The notes under the pieces are model-generated. The model saw only the letters and a list, made by a program, of their open reading frames with translations. It was not told the DNA's origin and made no database searches. Shown here one piece after another: positions 46,916 to 57,471 of a stretch of 64,000 bases of DNA; positions within the stretch are counted from its first letter, which is position 1, and the number at the start of each line of letters is the position of its first letter. Location: assembly GCA_021792355.1 (NCBI GenBank), contig JAJYUV010000004.1, positions 1-64,000 on the forward strand. Direction: 5' to 3'. The stretch is from Thermoplasmata archaeon (GTDB lineage: Archaea; Thermoplasmatota; Thermoplasmata; Thermoplasmatales; GCA-001856825). Made by a program: the position numbers and the translations under genes.

Positions 46916-49900
46916 ATGTATAGTATTTTGAATACGTTTTTCAAGGAGATGGAGGTAGTCAACCATCAACTAGTTTCCTACAACGATTTTATCCCAACAG
47001 AAGACAACCCAGAATCCGGAATGCAGCAGGTCTTCGACACGCTCAGAGTGACAGAGGATGACCTCCCTGGCGAGATGAGATTAGATCGATCGAAAACTGG
47101 CGGAGTTGACATAAGGATAAGATTTGGCAGGCCAAAAAACGTGGAGAAACCCGAACCGACTGTATCAATAGAGCTACCCAAGATCAGAGAACCAACGGGA
47201 TCGGAGAATTACATAACCCCACTGGAGGCGAGACTAAGAGACCTGAACTACATGGCCCCCCTGTTCTTGGATTTCACTGTTCTGGAGGAAGACTCAGAGG
47301 TAAGGAACGAAAAGATCAAGATAGGGGAGTTTCCCGTGATGGTAAGATCTAAGATATGCATACTCCACAAGAACAACACCGATGAATTCATTCGAAGGAT
47401 CAATCTCAGAAAGGACGAAAGGATAAGGGGGATGACTGAAGAAGAACTTCTCTCATTACCTTACGAAAAGAAACTTCAGTTGCTGGGGGAGGATCCACAG
47501 GACCCAGGAGGATACTTCATAATAGGGGGTACTGAAAGGACCTTGATTTCCATGGAGGATCTGGCCCCGAACAAAATTATAGTAGAATACGAAGAGAAAT
47601 ATGACTCAAGAGTTGAGGTTGCCAAGATATTCTCCCAAAAGGAAGGATACAGAGCCCTGATAGCAGTCGAGAGAAAGGCTGATGGCATACTCACAGTTTC
47701 CGTTCCATCGATTGCCGGAACGATTCCATTGGTGGTCCTAATGAAGGCACTTGGAGTCGACAAGGACAAAGACATCTACGACTCAATCGTAACTGACGAA
47801 AGAATGATTCCGATTGTACTTGCCAATATAGAAGACTCGGAAAACATAGAACTGTATCCGCCGGGCGGAATCATGAGCGAGAAAGATGCTATTAACTATC
47901 TTGAAAAGAGATTCGCAGCTGGACAGGCGAAGGAATTCAGGGAAAAGAAAATGTCACAGATACTGGACAAGAATCTCCTCCCCCACCTCGGTGACTCTAT
48001 TCAGGACAGGACTAAAAAGGGAATTTACCTTGGAAGAATGGCGAGGGCCCTACTGGAGCTGTACCTTGGAGTTAGGAAAGAAGACGATAAAGATCATCTG
48101 GCGAACAAGAGGATCAAGCTTTCCGGTGACCTGCTTGAGGAGCTGTTCAGAAGTTCGGCTCAGGCGCTGCTCAAGGATCTGAAGGGACAACTGGAAAAGA
48201 CCTACAACAAGAAGAGGGGGATTAGATTAAACGCTGCGGTTAGGCAGGACGTCCTCAACGAAAAACTGAAACACGCAATCTCCACCGGGAACTGGATAGG
48301 TGGAAGGACAGGAGTTTCACAGCTTCTTGAGAGAACATCGTACATCGCTACTCTATCTCACCTGAGGAGAATATCTTCTCCTCTTACGAGATCACAGCCG
48401 CACTTTGAGGCGAGGGACCTCCATCCCACACAGTGGGGAAGGATGTGCCCAAACGAGACGCCAGAAGGACAGAACTGTGGTCTTGTGAAAAACGCCAGTC
48501 TGGTTATTGACATAACTGAGGGTTACCCAGAAGAAAACATTATCGAGATGCTGAAGAAGATGGGTCTCGAAGAGATTCTGGGAGAGAAACCCGGATTGTC
48601 TAGGATTTATGTCAACGGAAATCTAATCGGTTATCACAAGGATGGTCAGAGTGTCGTCGCAGAAATCAGGAAGAAGAGGAGGTCAGGTGCGATATCAAAC
48701 CAGGTAAACATCAGGTTCGACGATACAACCAATGAAGTGATAATAAACACTGACAAGGGGAGGATAAGGAGGCCCCTAATCGTTGTTTACAATGGCAAGA
48801 TTAAGTTCAACTCTGGAATAAGAGAGAATCTCATTTCCGGAAAGATGGGGATCAAAGATTTGATTTCAAACGGTGTCATAGAATGGCTAGACGCTGAAGA
48901 GGAAGAGAATGCTCTGGTCTCTATATATCCCTACGAGAAGCCACTGAAGTGTCCACATTGCGGAACGTATCTTTACAGCGACCTCACGGAATGGACAAAT
49001 CCGGGAGAGGAAAACGTCAAGCTGAAGTGCCTTAAGTGCGGTGGGACGTTCGAGGGAAAGAAGAGCTATGGACCGGAACATACTCACACGGAAATCGACC
49101 CTATGATGATCCAGGGAGTAGTCGTCGGGGTAATTCCTTACGCCGAGCACAACCAGTCACCAAGGGTCACAATGGGCGCAGCCATGACAAAACAATCTCT
49201 TGGTCTTTCTTCATCGAACTACAGGCTCAGGCCGGACACCAGAGGTCACGTTCTTCACTATCCCCAGAAACCGATGGTTACGACCGGTGCGGCAAAATAC
49301 ATAAAGTACAATAGAAGACCATCTGGCCAGAACGCAGTGGTGGCTCTTATTTCCTATCACAACTACAACATCCAAGATGCGGTCATAATCAACAAGGCGT
49401 CCGTGGAGAGAGGTTTTGGACGATCTGCCTTCTTCAGGACCTACAAAGCGGAGGAGAAGAGGTATCCTGGAGGACAGGAAGACAAGTTCGAAATTCCTCC
49501 TCCAGAAGTGAGGGGCGTTAGGAGCGAGGAATCCTACAGGAACATCGACGAAAACGGAATGGTCTCACCAGAGACATACGTTTCAGGAGGGGACGTCATA
49601 GTTGGGAAGACATCTCCCCCGAGATTCATGGAAGAAGAACAGAAGATATCAATCCAGAAGAGGAGAGAAAGTTCAATCACCAACAGGCCAGGGGAGACGG
49701 GTCACATAGATTCGGTAATCCTGACTGTCTCGGAGAATAACAGCAGGCTACTCAAGGTCAAGGTTAGGGATGATAGGATCCCAGAGCTTGGAGATAAGTT
49801 CGCAAGCAGACACGGGCAGAAGGGTGTCATTGGTGCAATCATCCCACAGGAGGACATGCCTTTCACCGAAGATGGTATCATACCGGATCTCATCATCAAC

Positions 49901-50533
49901 CCACACTCGATACCCAGCAGGATGACTGTTGGTCACCTCCTGGAGACAATAGGAGGCAAGGTGGGAGCACTCGAAGGAAGGTTTATCAATGGAACGGTTT
50001 TCGAGGGAGAACCGGAGGAATCTCTTAGAGAGGCACTGGAAGCAAACGGATACAAATATTCCGGAAGGGAGACGATGTACGATGGAATAACTGGAAGGAA
50101 ATTCAAGGCTGATATTTTCATTGGAGTTGTCTACTACCAGAAGCTCCACCACATGGTTGCGGGGAAATTCCACGCAAGGTCCAGAGGACCAGTACAGATT
50201 CTTACGAGACAACCTACAGAAGGGAGGTCTAGGCAGGGCGGTCTCAGGTTCGGTGAAATGGAAAGGGATACGCTCATCGGTCACGGAGCAGCCATGGCCA
50301 TCAAGGACAGGCTGCTAGACCAGAGCGATGGATTCACCGTTTACGTATGCGGAGACCCAGACTGCGGACACGTCGCAATTTACGACTACAAGACGCACCA
50401 GCTGAGATGTCCCGTATGCGGGAATACGAGCAACATAAGGCCCGTTGAGACAAGTTACGCATTCAAGCTGATGAGGGATGAACTGATGTCCCTTGGCGTT
50501 GTTATGAGATTAAGGTTGGGTGATCTGAAGTGA
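46916..50533 (+). CDS. rpoB: DNA-directed RNA polymerase subunit B (Rpo2), undivided
   Basis: The second-largest polymerase subunit is encoded as one 1205-aa chain, not split into B' and B''. Landmarks are [25 protein letters not shown], the zinc site CPHCGTY with CLKCGG (around 680-710), [12 protein letters not shown] of the active site, the hybrid-binding [15 protein letters not shown], and a C-terminal ribbon CGDPDCGH with CPVCGN. Undivided B is typical of Thermoplasmata and several other groups. The stop overlaps rpoA1 by four bases. Confidence 0.97.
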   Translation: MYSILNTFFKEMEVVNHQLVSYNDFIPTEDNPESGMQQVFDTLRVTEDDLPGEMRLDRSKTGGVDIRIRFGRPKNVEKPEPTVSIELPKIREPTGSENYITPLEARLRDLNYMAPLFLDFTVLEEDSEVRNEKIKIGEFPVMVRSKICILHKNNTDEFIRRINLRKDERIRGMTEEELLSLPYEKKLQLLGEDPQDPGGYFIIGGTERTLISMEDLAPNKIIVEYEEKYDSRVEVAKIFSQKEGYRALIAVERKADGILTVSVPSIAGTIPLVVLMKALGVDKDKDIYDSIVTDERMIPIVLANIEDSENIELYPPGGIMSEKDAINYLEKRFAAGQAKEFREKKMSQILDKNLLPHLGDSIQDRTKKGIYLGRMARALLELYLGVRKEDDKDHLANKRIKLSGDLLEELFRSSAQALLKDLKGQLEKTYNKKRGIRLNAAVRQDVLNEKLKHAISTGNWIGGRTGVSQLLERTSYIATLSHLRRISSPLTRSQPHFEARDLHPTQWGRMCPNETPEGQNCGLVKNASLVIDITEGYPEENIIEMLKKMGLEEILGEKPGLSRIYVNGNLIGYHKDGQSVVAEIRKKRRSGAISNQVNIRFDDTTNEVIINTDKGRIRRPLIVVYNGKIKFNSGIRENLISGKMGIKDLISNGVIEWLDAEEEENALVSIYPYEKPLKCPHCGTYLYSDLTEWTNPGEENVKLKCLKCGGTFEGKKSYGPEHTHTEIDPMMIQGVVVGVIPYAEHNQSPRVTMGAAMTKQSLGLSSSNYRLRPDTRGHVLHYPQKPMVTTGAAKYIKYNRRPSGQNAVVALISYHNYNIQDAVIINKASVERGFGRSAFFRTYKAEEKRYPGGQEDKFEIPPPEVRGVRSEESYRNIDENGMVSPETYVSGGDVIVGKTSPPRFMEEEQKISIQKRRESSITNRPGETGHIDSVILTVSENNSRLLKVKVRDDRIPELGDKFASRHGQKGVIGAIIPQEDMPFTEDGIIPDLIINPHSIPSRMTVGHLLETIGGKVGALEGRFINGTVFEGEPEESLREALEANGYKYSGRETMYDGITGRKFKADIFIGVVYYQKLHHMVAGKFHARSRGPVQILTRQPTEGRSRQGGLRFGEMERDTLIGHGAAMAIKDRLLDQSDGFTVYVCGDPDCGHVAIYDYKTHQLRCPVCGNTSNIRPVETSYAFKLMRDELMSLGVVMRLRLGDLK

Positions 50534-53178
50534 AGGTGGAAATTTCTAAGGGTATTGAGGAACTCAAGTTTGCGCTGCTCTCTCCTGAGGAAGTCAGGAG
50601 GATGTCTGCAGTAAAAGTCATAACTCCTGACACGTACGACGATGACGGCTATCCAATCGAAAAGGGTCTTATGGATCCGGCAATGGGAGTCATCGAACCG
50701 GGTCTTAAGTGCAAGACTTGTGGGGGCAAGGTAGATCAATGTCCTGGTCACTTCGGGCACATTGAACTTGCGATGCCAGTCGTTCATATCGGATTTATCA
50801 AGGAGATATACTCAATTCTTTCCAGCACCTGTTCCAATTGTGGGAGGATAAAGCTCCCAGAAGACAAACTAAAGGAATACTTCCAGAGGATAAAGGACAC
50901 TGAGAACCGCCTTAGCGACATTGAGTATGACGATATTGTCTCGGAAGTCGAGTCGGACGCTTCTGAGGTCGTTATATGCCCTCACTGCCATTTTGAAAAT
51001 CAGAAGGTCGCACTCGACAAACCAACTACTTTCAGAGAAGAGGGAAAGAAACTCACTCCCAAGGAAATCAGGGAAAGGTTCGAGAAGATACAAAATGATG
51101 ACCTGCCTCTAATAGGTCTTGATCCGAAGGTCGCTAGGCCGGAGTGGATGATTCTCACAGTATTTCCAGTACCACCCGTTAACGTCAGGCCCACTATCAC
51201 GCTCGAAACCGGAGAAAGGAGCGAAGATGACCTGACTCACAAATTGGTGGACGTTATCAGGATCAACCAGAGACTGAGGGAGAACAGGGATCAGGGGAGT
51301 CCACAGCTTATCATAGAAGACCTGTGGGACCTGCTCCAGTACCACGTTACCACTTATTTTGACAACCAGACACCAGGCACTCCACCAGCAAGACACAGGT
51401 CAGGAAGGTCCCTCAAGACCCTCGTCCAGAGGCTTAAGGGGAAAGAGGGAAGATTCAGGAGCAATCTTTCAGGAAAGAGGGTCAACTTCTCGGCCAGGAC
51501 CGTTATCAGTCCAGAACCCTTCCTATCAATCAACCAGGTTGGCGTCCCTGCGAAGGCCGCTAGAGAACTGACCGTCACTGAAACGGCCACGGAGCATAAT
51601 TTTGAGAGACTCAAGGAACTCATAAAGAATGGACCGGGCAAGGAAGAGGAAGAGTACAAACCAGGAGTAAACTATGTCTACAGGGCAGATGGAAGCAGAA
51701 TAAAGATATCAGAAAAGAACGCAAGCGAAGTCGCGGAAAAGATGGAACTCGGATGGCAGATAGAGCGGCAGATAGAGGATGGCGACATAGTGCTGTTCAA
51801 CAGACAACCTAGCCTGCACAGGATGTCAATGATGGCGCACGAAGTTAAGGTGCTTCCGTACAGAACATTTAGATTTAACCTGGCCGTCTGCGCTCCATAC
51901 AACGCAGACTTCGATGGAGATGAAATGAATCTCCACGTCCTGCAGAGCCAGGAGGCGAGGGCGGAAGCGGAGATATTGATGAAGGTACAGGAAAATTTCC
52001 TGTCTCCAAGGTTCGGGGGGCCAATCATGGGAGCGATACACGATCACATCACGGCTCTCTTCATGCTCACCTACAGGAATCCTCTGATACCACTCGAGGC
52101 CGGACTGCACATTATGAGCTACGTCGATGTTGATCGAACTCCTGAACCGGTAGAGATAGACGGAAAGAAGTACTTCAGGGGAAGGGACATATTCTCACTT
52201 ATTCTCCCAAAGGGGGTCAACATCGAATTCAAGGGTAAACTAGGAGATAAGAGCCTAGACCCGAATGGGACGGAGGGGACCATAAGAATCGAGGACAGTG
52301 TGCTTCTTAACGGGGCGATAGATGAGAATGCAATAGGTCAGTCGAAGGGCGCACTGCTGGACTACGTACTCAGGAAGTACGGTAACGCTGAGGGAGCAAA
52401 ATTCCTAGACAACCTGACGCGTCTGGCTGCAGGCGTGATAAGTTTCAATGGGTTCTCGACCGGCATCGACGATGAGGACGTTCCTGGAGAGGCGAAGGCC
52501 CAGCTGAGGGAGGTTGGGAATGAGGCCGTCCAGAAGGTGGAGAAGCTTATAGAGAACTACAAGAACGGCCTGATCGGCATGGAGCCCGGAAAGACCCTGG
52601 AGGACACGCTAGAATCGATGGTGATGAAGACGCTGTCTCAGGCAAGAGAAAAAAGTTCGGAGATAGCTTCGCACTACTTAGGTATGGACAACTCCACGGT
52701 CATAATGGCTAGGTCTGGCGCAAGGGCCAACATGATGAACCTAGCACAGATGGCGGGTATCATCGGCCAGCAGAGCATAAGGGGCCAAAGACAGCACAGG
52801 GGTTATACCAGCAGAACATTGCCTCATTTCAAGAAGGGGGACATAGGCGCCTATGCAAGAGGCTTCGTCAGTTCCTCTTACAAGGAAGGACTGAATCCAA
52901 CCGAATACTTCTTCCATGCAACAGGTGGAAGAGAGGGTCTGGTGGATATAGCAGTCAGGACATCCAGATCTGGTTACATGCAGAGGAGGCTGATCAACGC
53001 TCTGGAGGACCTAAAGGTGTCAGAAGATGGAAGAGTGCTTGACACGGAGGACTCAGTCATCCAGCTGGAATATGGAGAAGATGGCACGGACCCTTCAAGA
53101 TCGTTTGAGGGTGAGTCTGTAGATGTGGACTATCTCGTAAAAGAGATGTTCGGAAACAAGTACGGAGGGAAAAAATGA
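50530..53178 (+). CDS. rpoA1: DNA-directed RNA polymerase subunit A' (Rpo1N)
   Basis: The N-terminal part of the largest subunit holds the catalytic magnesium motif [12 protein letters not shown] (Asp460, Asp462, Asp464). Zinc-binding [20 protein letters not shown] occurs near residue 58, with further CSNCG and CPHCHF pairs. The [17 protein letters not shown] and [11 protein letters not shown] blocks and the bridge-helix-region [20 protein letters not shown] are complete. No intein. Length of 882 aa is normal. Translationally coupled to both neighbours. Confidence 0.97.
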   Translation: MKVEISKGIEELKFALLSPEEVRRMSAVKVITPDTYDDDGYPIEKGLMDPAMGVIEPGLKCKTCGGKVDQCPGHFGHIELAMPVVHIGFIKEIYSILSSTCSNCGRIKLPEDKLKEYFQRIKDTENRLSDIEYDDIVSEVESDASEVVICPHCHFENQKVALDKPTTFREEGKKLTPKEIRERFEKIQNDDLPLIGLDPKVARPEWMILTVFPVPPVNVRPTITLETGERSEDDLTHKLVDVIRINQRLRENRDQGSPQLIIEDLWDLLQYHVTTYFDNQTPGTPPARHRSGRSLKTLVQRLKGKEGRFRSNLSGKRVNFSARTVISPEPFLSINQVGVPAKAARELTVTETATEHNFERLKELIKNGPGKEEEEYKPGVNYVYRADGSRIKISEKNASEVAEKMELGWQIERQIEDGDIVLFNRQPSLHRMSMMAHEVKVLPYRTFRFNLAVCAPYNADFDGDEMNLHVLQSQEARAEAEILMKVQENFLSPRFGGPIMGAIHDHITALFMLTYRNPLIPLEAGLHIMSYVDVDRTPEPVEIDGKKYFRGRDIFSLILPKGVNIEFKGKLGDKSLDPNGTEGTIRIEDSVLLNGAIDENAIGQSKGALLDYVLRKYGNAEGAKFLDNLTRLAAGVISFNGFSTGIDDEDVPGEAKAQLREVGNEAVQKVEKLIENYKNGLIGMEPGKTLEDTLESMVMKTLSQAREKSSEIASHYLGMDNSTVIMARSGARANMMNLAQMAGIIGQQSIRGQRQHRGYTSRTLPHFKKGDIGAYARGFVSSSYKEGLNPTEYFFHATGGREGLVDIAVRTSRSGYMQRRLINALEDLKVSEDGRVLDTEDSVIQLEYGEDGTDPSRSFEGESVDVDYLVKEMFGNKYGGKK

Positions 53179-54716
53179 CGATATTGGCATGGAAGGACAC
53201 GTTGAAGAAGGTCAAGGAACTCATAGACAAGGCGCCAATCGGCTACGTTCTAGATTACGAAGTCCAACCTGAAAAAACGATAAAAGAGGCACTGATAACG
53301 GTAACCGGTAAGACATTCGTCGCAAGAGCAAAGATCTCCAAGATAGCTCCTTATGAGAATGAGAAAAATGTTCTCAAGAAAAAGAAGGACAAACTGAAAA
53401 CTCTTGTCACCATAGAAAAGATAGAAGAGATTCAGGACGACATCGTCAATTACGAGGAGGTCTCGGGAGGCTCGATAGACAAAGTACTTTCGTTCGCAAT
53501 TCTTGTAAAGAAGGAAGAGGCCAAGATAGAACAGAGGGAACCAATGGAGAACAAGCTGAGCAGCGATGTTAAGAGTCTTCTGCGCCAGGTCGAGAAAGAT
53601 GGAGAAAATCTTCCGGTAAAAATCGCCGAGCGGCTTACCGAGGCTAAAAAGCAGTACAAGATAGATGGAAAGGATTTTGACAAGCTCGTTAAGGCAACAA
53701 TCGAAAAGTACAGGGAGACTGGAGTGGATCCATATGAAGCAGTTGGCATAGTAGGTGCCCAGAGCATTGGCGAGCCGGGTACCCAGATGACGATGAGGAC
53801 ATTCCACTTCGCAGGAGTCGCGGAAATGGACGTTACTCTTGGTCTGCCTAGGCTGATCGAAATCGTGGATGCTAGGAAGACGCCCAGTACTCCCTCAATG
53901 ACAATCTATATGACTGAAAAGACCAGGGGAGATGAGGACAGGGCAGTAGCTCTGGCTCGATCTATAGAGTCGACAACATTACTGGATGTTGCAGACATAG
54001 AGGTAAACACCACTGAGAGTTTCGTCCTGATAATGCTGGATAAGCAAAAGATGATCGAAAGGGGACTAAAGAGGGAAGAAATTCTTCCTAAGCTGAAGAA
54101 GATAAGGATGCAGAAGACGACGATAACGGAGGATGAAGATCAGATCAAGCTCTCCCTAGATGAGCCGTCATTCAAGAAGATATACCAGCTCTATGAGAAC
54201 CTCAAGACATTCCAGGTAAAGGGTCTTGACGGTATCAAGAGGGCAATAGTCAAGTTTGACCAGAAGGCAAAGGAATGGATCATTTACACTCAAGGCTCTA
54301 ATCTCGCTGGCGTCCTCGAGCTTAAGGACGTCGACTTTGCCAGAACGAAGACCAACGATATTATAGAAATATCACAGGTCCTCGGAGTTGAGGCTGCCAG
54401 GGAGGCGATAATAGAGGAAAGTACGTCTACCTTGCACAATGCAGGACTCAACACTGACATCCGGCACCTCATGCTGGTAGCGGACATGATGACTTTTTCT
54501 GGAGTTGTCGAGGCAATTGGAAGGCACGGCATATCTGGAAAGAAGGCATCGGTTCTCGCCAGGGCAGCATTTGAAATCACAAGCAAGCACCTGCTGAATG
54601 CCGGATTGATTGGGGAAGTGGACAGACTAAACGGTGTCGCAGAAAATATTATAGTGGGACAACCAATCACCCTCGGTACAGGTGCAGTAAAGCTTTCGTA
54701 CAGGAGAGAAGAGTAA
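53175..54716 (+). CDS. rpoA2: DNA-directed RNA polymerase subunit A'' (Rpo1C) with long N-terminal extension
   Basis: The C-terminal part of the largest subunit has the trigger-loop region [20 protein letters not shown] near residue 190, [20 protein letters not shown], and the end [20 protein letters not shown]. In the usual A'' of about 390 aa the trigger-loop motif lies near residue 60-70. Here it is preceded by about 120 extra residues, Lys/Glu-rich and free of recognised motifs ([20 protein letters not shown] and onward). The ATG overlapping the rpoA1 stop marks this as the true start, so the extension is translated. No intein signature is seen. Confidence 0.95.
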   Translation: MTILAWKDTLKKVKELIDKAPIGYVLDYEVQPEKTIKEALITVTGKTFVARAKISKIAPYENEKNVLKKKKDKLKTLVTIEKIEEIQDDIVNYEEVSGGSIDKVLSFAILVKKEEAKIEQREPMENKLSSDVKSLLRQVEKDGENLPVKIAERLTEAKKQYKIDGKDFDKLVKATIEKYRETGVDPYEAVGIVGAQSIGEPGTQMTMRTFHFAGVAEMDVTLGLPRLIEIVDARKTPSTPSMTIYMTEKTRGDEDRAVALARSIESTTLLDVADIEVNTTESFVLIMLDKQKMIERGLKREEILPKLKKIRMQKTTITEDEDQIKLSLDEPSFKKIYQLYENLKTFQVKGLDGIKRAIVKFDQKAKEWIIYTQGSNLAGVLELKDVDFARTKTNDIIEISQVLGVEAAREAIIEESTSTLHNAGLNTDIRHLMLVADMMTFSGVVEAIGRHGISGKKASVLARAAFEITSKHLLNAGLIGEVDRLNGVAENIIVGQPITLGTGAVKLSYRREE

Positions 54717-54992
54717 ATGGACTACAACTGGGAACTAGGTAGACTGAAGGAAACTGGAAAATTTGTTCTGGGAGAGCGAGCCACGGAAAAGCTCGGCAAA
54801 AAGGGCGGCATAAAGGCGGTGGTCATCGCAGACGAGCCGCACTTGAAAGCAAAATATGAAGAGCTAAAAGTCCCGAAATTTGTCGTTCCACTCAATTCTA
54901 TCCAGCTGGGAAACACATTCGGAAAACCCTTTGCAGTATCGGTAGTGGGCGTGATAGACTCTGGAGTCTCTCAGTTCAGGGAGAATGAGTAA
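54717..54992 (+). CDS. rpl30e: Ribosomal protein L30e
   Basis: The 91-aa protein is archaeal L30e, an L7Ae-superfamily RNA binder of the large subunit. The segments LGERATEKLGKKGGIKAVVI, LKVPKFVVPLNSIQLGNTFG and PFAVSVVGVIDSG match. It follows rpoA2 with no gap, in the conserved archaeal order rpoA2-rpl30e-nusA. Confidence 0.94.
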   Translation: MDYNWELGRLKETGKFVLGERATEKLGKKGGIKAVVIADEPHLKAKYEELKVPKFVVPLNSIQLGNTFGKPFAVSVVGVIDSGVSQFRENE

Positions 54993-54994
54993 AT

Positions 54995-55426
54995 TTGGGC
55001 GAGATAACTCTTGATACCAGGAGCTTAGACCTCATACAGCTATTCGAAAAGTCCATCGGTCTCCCGGTAAAGGACGTGATGGAGACTGAGGACGTCATCT
55101 TCTACGTTCTCGAAAAAGGCGGTACATACAAGCTATTCACGAGCGACGAGAAGAAAAAGGCTCTCGAAAAGATAAAGGAGAACGTGAAAAAGAGGGTCAA
55201 TGTTCTTGACTTTGCAGCAGAACCGGAACAATTCTTCAGAAATCTCTTTTATAGGTACAAGGTGGTATCTTTAAACATCACAGCAGGAGAAAGCGGGTAT
55301 GTTGTCAATGTTAAGGTCGATCCAAACTACAAGGCATCAGCGATTGGGAAGGAAGCGAAGAATCTGAAGACGGCAATGCAACTTGCGAAGAGACACTTTA
55401 CCATAGCTCGTCTGTATATTGAGTGA
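54995..55426 (+). CDS. nusA: Transcription factor NusA, archaeal KH-domain form
   Basis: The 143-aa protein is the short archaeal NusA homologue, with two KH-like modules and without the bacterial N-terminal and S1 domains. The first module spans DVIFYVLEKGGTYKLF and following residues, the second has VNVKVDPNYKASAIGKEAKN. It starts with TTG two bases after the rpl30e stop. In most archaea rps12 and rps7 follow; here the next gene is on the opposite strand, so the operon ends. Confidence 0.92.
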   Translation: MGEITLDTRSLDLIQLFEKSIGLPVKDVMETEDVIFYVLEKGGTYKLFTSDEKKKALEKIKENVKKRVNVLDFAAEPEQFFRNLFYRYKVVSLNITAGESGYVVNVKVDPNYKASAIGKEAKNLKTAMQLAKRHFTIARLYIE

Positions 55427-55463
55427 ACAACCCCGTTTCATAACATTCGATTGACTCTCGCCA

Positions 55464-55685
55464 CTATTTTTTTGCTTCGTAAATTTCTATCACTTTCTTT
55501 TGTGATGTCTGCCCGGCAATTATGCGTACATTACTCTGAGGGACAGAATACAATCTGGACAGTTGTTTGATGACATCCATATTGGCCCTGTTGTTCTTCC
55601 TCTTTTCTGTCGTATAGACTATGAGCGTTCCACCCTTCTCCTCTACCCGATTGTTACCTGTCCTCACATTCACTTTGACAATCAT
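55464..55685 (-). CDS. DUF167/YggU-family protein
   Basis: The 73-aa protein matches the small DUF167 (YggU) family: VKVNVRTGNNRVEEKGGTLI, a KNNRANMDVIKQLSRLY helix, and VRIIAGQTSQKKVIEIYEA. The family fold is known but its role is not. A strong Shine-Dalgarno, GAGGAGG, lies about eight bases before the ATG on the minus strand, so this gene has a leadered message unlike most neighbours. Confidence 0.88.
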   Translation of the reverse strand: MIVKVNVRTGNNRVEEKGGTLIVYTTEKRKNNRANMDVIKQLSRLYSVPQSNVRIIAGQTSQKKVIEIYEAKK

Positions 55686-55785
55686 GGTTCTCCCTCCTCA
55701 ACCCCGCTTTTTACTGATATTTCCTTCATGGACTGTGTACCCTTCATCTCCGAATTTTTGTGGAAAATTTTGCAGAACTTAATAG

Positions 55786-55811
55786 GGTTCATTGCTGTTC
55801 AATAGAACCCG
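55786..55811. terminator. Stem-loop between mtaB and the DUF167 gene
   Basis: GGGTTCATTG (55786-55795) can pair with CAAT-A-GAACCC (55801-55811), a ten-base-pair stem with one bulged A and a five-base loop. It lies about 25 bases past the mtaB stop and upstream of the DUF167 start. It could end or stabilise the mtaB message, or regulate the next gene. Confidence 0.45.
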
Positions 55812-55834
55812 GCGTTATAAACGTTTTATAGGCA

Positions 55835-57001
55835 TTATCTACCAAGCAGGTAGAACTGAGAACTGCCGAACAACTCAACTTTCATTATATCTCCTAGATT
55901 TCCCCTCTTTAATATCACTGGATGATAATTCTGGTCCCTTCCGATAAGCGTACCGTTCTTTCCCTTTTCCATTAACATCACTTTCTCCTTCCTCCCAACA
56001 AATCTTTTGAGCGAACTTTCTGATATGTCCTTGTGGAGTTCTGTGAAGATCTGGCTCCACTGGGCAGTCTGATTTGACGGCGGGGTCTTCCAAGAAAATG
56101 CAGCCGTACCTGGTCTTGGGGAGTATTTAGTGACGTTGAGTATTTCTGGTTTAATCTCCCTGATAATCTGAGCCGTAGCCCGGAGCCCCTCGATACTCTC
56201 ATACGGAAAGCCGACAATTACATCAGTGCTCAGCATTCCATCCATAAATTTGTTCCTGAATTTCCGAACAACTTCAAGGAACCTTTCTATCTTGTACTGC
56301 CTTCCCATTTTCCGGAGAACAATAGGGTCACCACTCTGGAATGGGATGTGAAGGAATTTGTAGACCTTATCGGATTTCATAACATCAAGAAGGTCGTCCA
56401 TTATTGATCCTGCGTTTTCTGGCTCCATCATTCCCACCCTCACCCTAAAATCCCCTTCGATTTCTGTGATCTTACGCACCAGTTCAGGAAGTGTTGTAGA
56501 ATTATCCTGTCCATACGAACCGGTGTCAAGTGCCGTCAGTCTGATCTCTCTTGCACCTCTACCTATAATATCGCTCACGGATCGAATTATCTCGTCTTCA
56601 TGAAAACTTTTGAGTCTACCTCTCGCAATTCTTGAAATGCAAAATGTGCAACCGCCATCGCATCCTTCTGCGATCTGCACCCCAACACTCAAATTTCCTT
56701 CTTTAAGTATTGGAAGTTTTCCATAAGCTACAGAAAAATCGAGCCTTTTAACGTCATCGAATGGAATTTTGGTCAAGCATCCTGAGACTATGACTTCCTT
56801 TCCCTCATTCTTGATCTCCTCGATTCTCTTAATCATCTTGTCTTCTGTGTGTTTGATGACAACACAGGTGGATACGAGAACTGAGTCTGCTGATTTAATA
56901 TCTCCTACTAGCTGATTTCCCTGAGATACTAGTGAGTTGGCAATCATCTCTCCCTGGGCCTGATTCAAGGTACATCCATAGTTCTCAAGGTAGAACTTCA
57001 T
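55835..57001 (-). CDS. mtaB: tRNA t6A methylthiotransferase, archaeal e-MtaB type
   Basis: The 388-aa radical-SAM enzyme adds a methylthio group to t6A37 of tRNA. The N-terminal UPF0004 domain starts ENYGCTLNQAQGEMIANSL and has cluster cysteines at about residues 9, 46 and 75. The radical-SAM motif is CDGGCTFC (about 114-121), followed by LTALDTGSYGQD and VDVIVGFP-like STDVIVGFPYES. A C-terminal TRAM-like domain is present. All three cysteines of each cluster are visible. Confidence 0.94.
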   Translation of the reverse strand: MKFYLENYGCTLNQAQGEMIANSLVSQGNQLVGDIKSADSVLVSTCVVIKHTEDKMIKRIEEIKNEGKEVIVSGCLTKIPFDDVKRLDFSVAYGKLPILKEGNLSVGVQIAEGCDGGCTFCISRIARGRLKSFHEDEIIRSVSDIIGRGAREIRLTALDTGSYGQDNSTTLPELVRKITEIEGDFRVRVGMMEPENAGSIMDDLLDVMKSDKVYKFLHIPFQSGDPIVLRKMGRQYKIERFLEVVRKFRNKFMDGMLSTDVIVGFPYESIEGLRATAQIIREIKPEILNVTKYSPRPGTAAFSWKTPPSNQTAQWSQIFTELHKDISESSLKRFVGRKEKVMLMEKGKNGTLIGRDQNYHPVILKRGNLGDIMKVELFGSSQFYLLGR

Positions 57002-57471
57002 GATTCATCTTGCGGTTGTAGAGTTAATGGGAATTAATAGAAAATTCTAACGACACTTTTCTTGCTACGAACGAAGCTTGGATTCTGATCTGATTCTGAT
57101 AACGATTTAGCATTCTTAAAGTCAATTCTATCAGAACTTTCTTAAATAGGCTAGGTTGACTCGTAGATTGAATAGACGGGTTGACGATAGAGTACTTGAG
57201 TTCTAAAATTGACCGGTCGCGTCCTGTGATTACTGTCAATATGAAGAGGTCGTCTGTACTGGTAACAAGCATAATCCAGTAGAGCTAAAAATGGAGGTGA
57301 ATCTCAACATTTTCAGGGAATATAGAAAATCCACATGGCAGACGACATTTACAACAGTGTACGGAAATATCCCAAAACGTGTTTTTATTGAAAGCTAACG
57401 ATGACTTAATGGCTCAGTTTACCCCTAATATAGTAAAAATAAGGTTATAAATCAAAAAAGAGTAGAGTTGC
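57002..57471. other. Intergenic region between divergent mtaB and ggt
   Basis: No supported gene. An 11-base tandem repeat (GATTCTGATCT then GATTCTGATAA) lies at 57081-57102. A minus-strand open frame at 57024-57272 has no protein-like features or start signals and is rejected. The ggt side carries GTTATAAATC (57444-57453), about 24 bases before the ATG, a likely TATA box. Confidence 0.45.

Noticed and set aside
55840..55854. CTACC-AAGCA-GGTAG hairpin at the mtaB 3' end
   Set aside because: It lies inside the last codons of mtaB and is explained by the coding sequence; five base pairs is within chance.
57081..57102. Tandem repeat GATTCTGATCT/GATTCTGATAA as a CRISPR-like or operator repeat
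   Set aside because: Only two imperfect copies and no spacers; probably chance or slippage.
57024..57272. 82-aa minus-strand open frame between mtaB and ggt
   Set aside because: No TATA box or Shine-Dalgarno at a sensible position, no recognisable fold, and it lies in AT-rich spacer.
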